A stretch of DNA of 64,000 nt. It comes from Gnetum montanum. Its lineage: Eukaryota > Streptophyta > Gnetopsida > Gnetales > Gnetaceae. A program made the translations under genes and the position numbers. The notes under the pieces are model-generated. The model saw only the letters and a program-made list of their open reading frames with translations. It was not told where the DNA came from and ran no database searches. Location of the stretch: NCBI GenBank assembly GCA_015680685.1, contig MNCI01006164.1, positions 66,649 through 130,648 on the forward strand, given 5' to 3'. Shown here one piece after another: positions 56,259 to 64,000 of the stretch (position 1 is its first letter; each line of letters starts with the position of its first letter).

Positions 56259-57351
56259 ATACCCAATTCATAACCAAAATTGGACAATTTTGGGAAAATA
56301 GACAAATTAACATGTCCAAGCTCAATCCTTAAGCTATCCACCCCACATGCCCACATCACATAATTATATACACTAATCTAGCACAAAAATACAAGGAAAA
56401 GATAAAGATAACCCACCAATTAAAATTGTTGGGTAGAAAGTTTGAAAGAAGTAGAAAATCCTCAAAAATTTGGCAAGACTCCATTTCGCTACCAACAAGT
56501 TCTACACCTATGTAGATATGATCGCAACAATCCCAAATCTAGGTTTAGAGCAAGAAAAAACCATTCAGAAAGCTTAGAATTCAGAAAAATGTGAAATAAA
56601 AGAAAAAAGTAGAAAGAAAAATAGAAGAAAATAGGCTCTTGTGCATTTCTATTAATGTGATAAAAAAAATAGAACCCAAAATCCAATTTCTCTTGCAAGT
56701 GGTGGTGAGGCAATGGTAAAAAAAATAAAACAACATAAAAAAAACCTATACTTTTACTTTATGCTTTATGTAAAAAAAAGAAAAACCAATGATGTGCTTT
56801 ACTCACATGATGTGAGTTTACTTTTTCTTTTTTGATTTGAATTATTTATTATTCTTATTTTTTTTATAAATGATTTTCATAGGATAATATATTCTTCACC
56901 TCCGCAACTAATACCATAAACTTTAAACCTATGTAACAAACACACTAGGATTCCAAATCAAAATCCCTTTGAACCTACAAGATCCTTATCATACATTTTA
57001 CACATTCACATGCCAAAATCACACCCGAACATCATGCAACAAAGTGATATAGTAAAAATGCCAAAATACCAGACTTAGACATAAAGCATAAAAACATACC
57101 AGATAGGTGCTTTTGTACCCCCAATCCAACACCCCTACTAGTAGCATCACTTGTCTAACACATCACATAGGGTTATTGTACATAATCACATTAGTTAAGC
57201 ATGTAAAGACATCATAATCGTAATATAAAGATGAAGCCTCATAACATATAAAATACATTAACTTATCCCCAAAAACCCAATAGGACTCCACCTGTAATGT
57301 ATAAATCATAAGCATATGACCATACCTACTATCTCTAGATGGGGTGTAACA
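56259..57351 (-). repeat. R9 3' LTR (partial)
   Basis: The right end reads GGGGTGTAACA, complement of TGTTACACCCC, the usual start of Tekay-type LTRs, and is followed by the PPT complement CTCTCCCCTCCTT (57352-57364). Long A/T tracts occupy 56580-56880. The left end is not found; the sequence runs to the R8 LTR. Confidence 0.65.
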
Positions 57352-57364
57352 CTCTCCCCTCCTT

Positions 57365-58720
57365 GAGAATCTTCCTCCCAGAAGATCTTAGGATGAGCTA
57401 CATGCATCTTAGTCTCCACCTCCCAAGTACCCTTTGAAACTCCATGTATACTCCATAAAGTCTTAACCATAGGTACAACTTTATTGTGTAGCTATTGCAA
57501 CATATGATCAACAATCTCTACTGGTTTCTTAACATAACTAACATAAGATTGTAGTTATATCCCTGAATGGTTAATCACATGATCTTCATCAAGCACATAA
57601 CGTTGTAACATAGACACATGAAATACATCATGGACATGTGCCAGCTGAGGAGGTAATGCTATCTGATAGGCCACTTTCCCGATCTGTTGTAACAACTAAA
57701 ATGGAACAATGTATCTAGGAGCCAATTTCCCTTTTCACAAAATTGAGTAAGGCCTTTCAAAGAAGAAACATGAAGAAATACATGATCTCTAACTGCAAAC
57801 TCTAGTGGCCGTTGATGCCAATTATCATATGCCCCCTACCTATTCTATGCAACTCTCAATCTATCTCAAATCTCCTAAATCTACTTTGTAGTATGCCTCA
57901 CCAAATTTGTACTCACCTGTTGACGATCTTCTATGGTATCCCAACATAAAGGTGTTCTACATGGCCTACCATATAAAATCTCATATAATGCTACTTGTAA
58001 ACTCTCCTAATAACTATTTTTATATGCAAATTCAGCTAATGGTAGCATCTAATCCCAACCTTCTCTATACTGCAAAGCATAGACTCTCAACATGTCTTCT
58101 AGAATTTGATTCACCTGCTCCGTTTGACCATCAGTTTGTGGATGATATGTCGAACTTATATTCAACTTTGTACCCATCTCCTTCTAAAATGATTGCAAAA
58201 AATATGACATAAATCAAGCATCTCTATCACTAATAATTCGTCGTGGCACACCATGTAATTGCACTATCTCTATAAGAAAAAGATGTGTAATTTCCACTAC
58301 ACTTATTGATGATTGTGCGGCAAGGAAATGGGTAGACTTTGTTAACAAATCAAAAATTACTAATATAGCATCATGGCCACTATGATCTCATGGAAGACCA
58401 ACAATGAAATCCATACTAATGGCATCCCATTTCCACTAAGAAATATCATGGAAATGCAAATATCCCCCAGGTCTCTAATGCTATATTTTCACTTGCTAAC
58501 AAATTAAATAGTGAGATACATATTCTCCTACATTCCTCTTCATGCCAGGCCATCAATACATGTGTTGTAAATTCTGGTACATTTTCTGACTACTTAGATG
58601 CATTTGGTATCTACTCAAGTGGACCTCATCCATCAACTAGATTCGTAGAGCTTCTGGAACACATACTCAACCATCCCTCTATAATACTCCATGACTATTC
58701 ATAGAGAGTGGTCCATAAAA
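57365..58720 (-). pseudogene. R9 integrase with chromodomain-like tail (decayed)
   Basis: Zinc region: MYQNLQHMYWWPGMKRNV with HYLICQQVK (about 58490-58590). Core: AISMDFIVGLP (first Asp, about 58410), RRIISDRDARF (second Asp, about 58230), STYHPQTDGQTEQVN (Glu, about 58130); the D,D,E triad is complete. The C-terminus reads HVSMLQRYVLDEDH, then NKVVPMVKTLWSIHG and KGTWEVETKM at 57365-57480, the chromodomain-type end PLVKVLWRNH...ATWE. Chromodomains target chromoviruses to heterochromatin. Several stops. Confidence 0.83.
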
Positions 58721-60130
58721 GATAATCTATTATCTTAATTCTTGACACTAGGAATCATGGCATTGTTACTCTCATATCTACTCTTGCAAATCAGATTGGA
58801 TTGTCAACTTATTAAGCTTACTTGCCACCCTACTCAATGCATCCACTACTTTATTAGCCTTGCCAAGCTTGTATCTAATAATGAAATCAAAATCAACAAG
58901 CAACTTCACCTAGCTACGTTGTCACAAGTTTAACTATGGCTTACTCATAAGATATTGGAGGCTCTTATGGTTAGTCCAAATAGTAACCTGCTCCCCATAT
59001 AGATAATGTCGCCAAATCTTCAATGCGAATATCACAACACCAAACTCTAGATCATGCATGGGATATCTAGTTTCATGTGGCCTCAATTGATGAGATACAT
59101 AAGCCACAACTTATCCATCCTGCATTAACACATAACCAAATCCATCCCCTAAAGCATCAGTACTAACATCATATGGATGTCCTTGTATAGGAGATATTAT
59201 CACTAGAGCAGTCACCAATCTATGCTTCAACTCTTCAAATGCAACTTAACAAGCTAGGCCCCAAGTAAAGTTAGCCTCCTTCCTTAATAATTGATTCAAA
59301 GGAGATGCTATGCAAGAAAAATATTCCACAAACCTTTGGTGATATTTTGCTAAGCCCAAGAAGCTTCATACCTCCACTACTAAGAGTGGCATAGGCCAAT
59401 CACTAATGACTACAATATTTGTAGGGTCTATAGAGATACCAGCTCTTGACACCACATGTCCTAAAAACTAAATCTCTGATCGCCAAAATGAATACTTGGA
59501 TGGCTAAGCATACAATTGTTACTCCCTTAAAGTCTGCAAAACCATTCACAAGTGCTCTACATGCAATTTCTCATCAAGAGAATATACTAAGATATCATCT
59601 ATGGACACACTCACAAATTGATCTAGGAATGGCCACATCACACTATTCATGAGGTGCATGAAAATTGCTGGTGCATTTATCAACCCAAAGGGTAGCACCA
59701 AAAACTCATAATGGTCATACTGTGTTTTGAATGCTATCTTTAACACATCCTATTCACGAACCCGCACTTGATGATACCCAAACTTGAGATCAATCTTTGA
59801 GAATACATGAGCTCCTTGAAGTTGATCTAATAAGTAATCAATGTGTGGTAGAGGATATTTATATTTCATAGTCACCTAGTTTAACTACCTATACTCTGTG
59901 CATAACTGGAAACCCCCATTCTTCTTTTTAACAAATAGCATAGGTGCATCCCAAAATGATACATTGGGTCGAATAAGGCCTTTATTGAGCAATTCCTATA
60001 GTTAAATCTTTTAGCTCTACTAGCTCTACAAGAGACATCCTATGTGGAGCCTTTGAAATAGGCTCTATATTAGGTTTAAGTTTGATCTCAAACTCAATCT
60101 CTCACCTTGGTGGTAAACCTGGTAATTTTG
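58721..60130 (-). pseudogene. R9 reverse transcriptase and RNase H (decayed)
   Basis: [22 protein letters not shown], then [17 protein letters not shown] and the catalytic [10 protein letters not shown] at about 59580-59606, followed by SWPMP and FLGLAKYHQRFVEYFS. RNase H ends with LGKANKVVDALSRVASKL at about 58835-58880. These are the standard chromovirus boxes. The frame is intact over 200 bases around the catalytic site and broken elsewhere. Confidence 0.86.
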
Positions 60131-60239
60131 ACTAGAATACATTAGACAAGTTTGTGAATCACGGGAATTTAATCTATTTCCACCATATCTATTTTATAGA
60201 TTGTATCCACAAAGCATTCATGCTCTTTTTGAAGCATCC

Positions 60240-60690
60240 TATGGTACATCTAAGAGGAGACCAAATCTAGACACATAATCCTCAGACAAGTTTGTACCTC
60301 AATTAAAGCACCATCAACTGATTGTAGTTGTGGGAGCTTTTGTTGATAATCCAAACTAGCATTGAATTGCAAAAACCAATCCATCCCCAAAATTACAGCA
60401 TATACCCCAAGATCCATAACATGTAAATCACTAACCCACCACACACCTTCCAATTCTACTAGCACATCTATACACACTTGATCAACTCAAGTTTCATGAT
60501 CCCCAGCAGAAGATATTATCAACCCAGGAGAAAGAGAATGACATACAAGAGCTATATGATGTGCAAATGTAGGATCTATGAAAGAATGGCTAGCACCTGG
60601 ATCAAATAACATCAACATAGCAAAGCCTAGAATTGTACCTCTCATCTCCACCACTGTGTTTGGTTAAATGTCCAAAGGTTGGTTTATTAA
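60240..60690 (-). pseudogene. R9 aspartic protease (decayed)
   Basis: Active-site region LFDPGASHSFIDPTFAH (family DSGASHSFIS; Ser is Pro here). Then VDLHVMDLGVYAVILGMDW-type sequence (LHVMDLGVYAVILGMDW at about 60390), the hallmark of Del/Tekay proteases. Confidence 0.8.
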
Positions 60691-61476
60691 GGCATACACC
60701 CATTCTTGAGTCCTTTGGTCCCCTCCTCTAGGTTGAGTGATTGGTGCTACACATCCACCCTGAACTAAAGGTCTCTATCCTTGGCCTTTTCCTCTTCCAC
60801 TACTGCATGCCTACTTTGGACACTCTCGAGCCCGATGCCCTAGTTACCCACATGCAAAACAATTCTGGCAATCCCTTTGTAGATGACCAAGCTACCCACA
60901 TCTATAACAAATCATAGCACCACGGCCAACTCTAATAGTAGGACCACAAGTGAGTGTTGGGTGCTCTCCTCCATGATCACAAGCTTGCTTAGAGGGACCA
61001 GGCCTCTCTCTAGATGTTGATCCTCTCTTCTGCCCTTATTGCCTCTCTCTATGCTTTGTATCTTCCTAGTGGCTCCTCTCTAAATCCATGGCTACTACTC
61101 TAGCTTCATCATAGGAAGTCAGTCTAAGAGGTAATACATGATCCTTTAAAGATAGTCTCAAATCTTGAACAAACCTATTCGCTCATGCCCAAGCATCTCT
61201 TTGCATTTGTGGTACATAACTACTCAGCTCAGAGAAATGAGCATCATACTCCACTATATATCAACTACCCTTATACAAATGATAGAACTCATCCTCCTTA
61301 GCCTATGCATATTGGGTGGACACATAATGACCTTTGAAAGCTACTAGAAAATCATCCCATGCCACCTTTGACTACTCCATCCCTTAGCCTACTCTTTAGT
61401 TATCCACCAATGCTAGGTAGTACTAACTAATTGATAAATTGCAAAGCGAGTCTGCTAAACCAATGAATAGCCCATC
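60691..61476 (-). pseudogene. R9 gag with two zinc knuckles (5' truncated)
   Basis: CYRCGQLGHLQRDC and CFACG.LGHRAREC lie close together at about 60820-60915; the second has a stop. Upstream are a basic Arg/Gly/Ser-rich stretch and capsid-like sequence (PNMHRLRRMS, SMMLISLS). R10 replaces the N-terminus at 61477. Confidence 0.8.
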
Positions 61477-62047
61477 TAATGAGTGGCAAGGTACCCCTAC
61501 ACTCAACCATACGAATACGACCATTACACGCGCGATCTAGTCGAACTCCGTAGACTAAGTGCCTACATGCCTTATGGAACGCTTAAGGTTAATCATTCAT
61601 TGTCTTCCCAGACTTACTTGTATTTGTCATGGTTGTATGATTAAGTAAGTCTAAGGTATGTGATTTTTATATCTTTTTTGTTTTATCTCCTATGCTAATG
61701 AGGTGAAGGGTGAAGAGACTAATTAACTAACTTTAACTAACTAACTAAGCCTTAATTAACCTAGCATCAGTATCCGTTCCCACTTACCATTCACACCCTA
61801 AACNGCAAGGTCTATCCAAGAAGTTTGTCTTTATTTCTGTACACAAACTTGTGTTCAGGTACAATATTTTCTTGAATAAAGATCTGTTCACTTTGGAGCT
61901 CCTACTGCGGGCACATGGAAATTATTCTATCTCTGGAGAGGAAAAACTGCTAGAGTTTCACTACAGTTTAGGCCTAAAATTTGAAACAAGGGAGAGCCAC
62001 CTCTTATTTATAGATTTGACAGCGCACTGCGATATCGCGTCCCATCA
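61477..62047 (-). repeat. R10 3' LTR with an internal assembly gap
   Basis: Left end TAATGAGTGGCAAGGTACCCC, right end GTCCCATCA. Only 571 bp: a single N at 61804 replaces about 230 bp present in R6 (between ACACCCTAAAC and GCAAGGT). Only one GATATC palindrome is present near 62032. Confidence 0.85.
61804..61804. other. Ambiguous base N marking missing sequence
   Basis: This is the only non-ACGT base in the window. By comparison with the R6 LTR about 230 bp are missing at this point, so the N is a collapsed gap and not a single-base ambiguity. Confidence 0.8.
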
Positions 62048-62063
62048 TACCCCCATGACTAAA
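62048..62063 (-). other. R10 3' polypurine tract
   Basis: TACCCCCATGACTAAA on the plus strand is the complement of TTTAGTCATGGGGGTA and abuts the LTR. Confidence 0.85.
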
Positions 62064-62246
62064 TGAAAACTCGTCCTTGAGTTTCTTACAAAATATTGGG
62101 ATGGTATGGGATTATTGACTCAAATGGAACTAATGGTGAATGGGATGACATGTGAACAGATCATCATTACAAGACAAGACAAAACTGGTGTTCATGACAA
62201 CAAGAGTGAACACCTTATACATTTGACATCAAACCTTATTTGGCAG

Positions 62247-62419
62247 CTAAGAGAGAAGAGAGAAAAGAGAAGAAGTCTTGCTGTTGCCAATACCAAGATT
62301 ATGCCTTTCATTGTCCATCCGTAAGCGTGCCATTTGTCTCGTTCTTTGCATAGATGCTTCAGCACCAATCCATTCCAAGTGTTCCCTCCAGATCCAATCC
62401 ATTGTTACATGATTTCCAT
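62247..62419 (-). CDS. Short ORF at the env position of R10 (unknown)
   Basis: After the acceptor GTGTGTGTAG (AG at 62421-62420), the frame VDGNHVTMDWIWREHLEWIG runs to 62247. It is the counterpart of R6 36624-36860. The ATG frame proper has an early stop, but afterwards carries a hydrophobic run (GIILVLATARLLLFSLFSL). No known domain. Confidence 0.35.
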
Positions 62420-62623
62420 CTACACACACAACATAGTCTTTATATTAGCAAGGGTAAATGAATCATAATGCAATTGATACCTTGCTTCGGTGAAAGGTCC
62501 ATTGGTTGAGTTGTGGTATGGCTGATACAGATCTGGAGATATCATAGTGGTGACTACCGAAGGTGTAGGGGTTAGGAGAAAATCGAAAAAATTTGGTATG
62601 AACCCCCATGACTAAGAGCGAAC
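62420..62623 (-). other. Candidate 5'-UTR intron in R10
   Basis: Donor CTAGAG|GTTCGC at 62623 and acceptor TGTGTAG at 62420, with an internal PPT-like TTAGTCATGGGGGTTC at about 62614-62599. It matches the R6 candidate in position and length. Confidence 0.5.
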
Positions 62624-64000
62624 CTCTAGTAGCGATAGAATGGATAAAGAAAAAGAACAAGAAAGATGGAGAAAAAGAGACAACTATAATGTTGATGAAA
62701 TGGATGTCAAGATGGAAATGAGCAAATAAAGTTGATTACACAATGTTTAAGGGAAAGAATTTAACTAGTAAACCAAATAGGAATGCCATTGGGTCCTCCC
62801 CAAAGCAGGCTCATGCCCTTAATGCCTTGACAAACCCACATTCAAAGAGTTCGTAGGCTCTAGGAATGTCATTTTGAACAATAGTTAAAGTCTTAACTGC
62901 AAGAATTTACCAAAAAGAAAACAATGCATCAACCAAAATATACACTAATGATACAACTAGAAATGAGGTGAAAAATGGAGGAAGAATGATGGAGAGAAGA
63001 GAATGAAATGGAATCCCAAGAACAAGGTGGTGTACAACCCCTTGTGTAGTTAATGATTAATGTGACTTAGTAGATCCCATTCCAAGTCCGGCCTCAAAAA
63101 AACCACATCCAGTGACTTCACATTAATGCATTCGACCAATCCATCCCCTTGAAGTAACAAGAATGCCTTCCCAAAGAGCCACCACCATTCTGACGAAATG
63201 AAGGAGGAGAGAATGGGAAGTGAGAAGGGTCTTAGTTAGAGGGAACATTTTAATTTTTGTTCTATAACTAGTGCTTGTAGCCCAAATGGTTATTTCGTCT
63301 AAGGGGTGTGCTTTGAATTCTCACTATTTTTTTATGTGTGTATGCATGAGAACCACACCATGCAAAGACTTTGTTATTTTTATTTGCTCAGTTGCTCGAT
63401 AATTAAGTAACGTTGAAATGGTAAGAAAACTCAAGAAGAAAACATCAAAGCACCCAAGAGAATGGCCACACAGATGCATCAAGTTCCCTTGAAGTCACAA
63501 CCTTTTCAATCCTTGAGTCCTTCCTTAATTTGAGAAATGCCTAGTCATCGATTCGTTATAGTTCTTATTTAGAAAGGGACTATACATTTCCAAGCCAAGA
63601 GAGACCATAGAAATTTGTGGATGCATGGATGAAGTGGACTCATTGCCTGTCATATCAAAAGAACCATACCTTAGTATCAACATCATAACTTGAAGGTAAA
63701 AACCAAACATTAGCAACCAAATAGAAAAATAGTTTATACCATCATGAAGAACACTTATTAAATGACAAACTTGACAAGATGGATAATACACACACAAAGA
63801 AATGAAAAAGGTATAAATGATGTTGTAAAAAAAACAAGAAAAGTTAAAAAAATTTGTAAAACAAAAATGTGTAAAACAAAAACTAAAAAGAACTGAGGGC
63901 CCCGAATGATCAGCATAGGTGGCCATCTCCCCCATGATTAAATGGAAAGGGAGAGATCCGAAATAATAAGCGCCTGTTTCAATTTCTTAGAAGTGTCCAA
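62624..64000 (-). other. R10 3' untranslated region and pol tail
   Basis: Contains the purine block, spacer, T-rich tract (63770-63890) and SHGGDGHLC-type pol end near 63930. The frame open from 63935 to 63525 follows the T-rich tract and is hydrophobic by composition; I do not call it a gene. Confidence 0.6.

Larger units (their letters stand above)
56259..61476 (-). mobile_element. R9: Tekay/Del-type chromovirus, 3' part to gag
   Basis: On the minus strand: gag with zinc knuckles, protease, RT, RNase H, integrase, a C-terminal chromodomain-like tail, PPT and the start of a 3' LTR (TGTTACACCCC). The wording of RT and integrase is that of Tekay/Del chromoviruses, clearly different from the Athila-like neighbours. 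The 5' end is cut by R10 and the 3' LTR by R8. Confidence 0.88.
61477..64000 (-). mobile_element. R10: 3' part of an R6-like element, continues beyond the window
   Basis: 3' LTR (61477-62047), PPT, 3' untranslated region, short env-position ORF, intron candidate, purine block (62789-62830), T-rich tract and pol tail up to the right edge. Collinear with R6 from 35085 to 37820. Whether pol is deleted, as in R6, lies outside the window. Confidence 0.87.

Noticed and set aside
63525-63935. 136-residue membrane protein in R10
   Set aside because: Same T-rich tract effect; the frame is open in R10 only and starts in the alternative frame of the pol tail.

Overview
The window is repeat-filled nuclear DNA from a seed plant with a large, retrotransposon-rich genome. 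It is AT-rich, and I see no intact host gene, tRNA, rRNA or CRISPR. The plant assignment rests on the retrotransposon lineages: Athila-like Ty3/gypsy elements primed by tRNA-Asp(GTC), one Tekay/Del-type chromovirus and plant-type L1 LINEs. I cannot name the species.

Layout, with names used in the entries. R1 (1-8944, -) is an Athila-like element lacking its 3' LTR in the window; its gag is split by solo LTR S1 (6942-7706, +), which has a perfect 5-bp target duplication. 8945-10424 holds an inverted repeat and a LINE 3' fragment (L1). R2 (10425-about 16290, +) is the 3' half of an element. R3 (18204-about 20480, -) is a 3' LTR plus 3' module. R4 (about 21170-22702, -) is a divergent env-position ORF fragment. 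R5 (22703-40122, +) is a full element with both LTRs. R6 (30767-37820, +) is nested in the 3' UTR of R5 and has lost pol. 40123-42440 is unassigned and holds one decayed unknown ORF. L2 (about 42440-46370, -) is a LINE split by LTR S2 (43321-44285). R7 (46371-51403, -) is a truncated relative of R5. R8 (51404-56258, +) is a 3' half with the best-preserved env-position ORF. R9 (56259-61476, -) is the Tekay-like chromovirus. R10 (61477-64000, -) is the 3' part of an R6-like element, with an assembly N inside its LTR.

The Athila-like elements share one plan: LTR (TGATG...CATCA), tRNA-Asp PBS, gag, protease, RT/RNase H, integrase, T-rich tract, conserved purine block, 5'-UTR intron candidate, env-position coiled-coil ORF, PPT and LTR. 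The most interesting signal is that R2, R8 and, less clearly, R3 carry a second LTR-like U3/TATA/leader unit inside the element, upstream of the env-position ORF. This unit resembles the LTR U3 of the same subfamily. In most copies the ORF starts exactly at a candidate splice acceptor (AG|ATGG). Together these suggest a dedicated internal promoter and a spliced leader for the env-position gene.

All coding regions are broken. Decay is dominated by transitions (C to T, G to A), as expected for methylated, silenced repeats. Everything was read by eye; boundaries without an LTR terminus are approximate.
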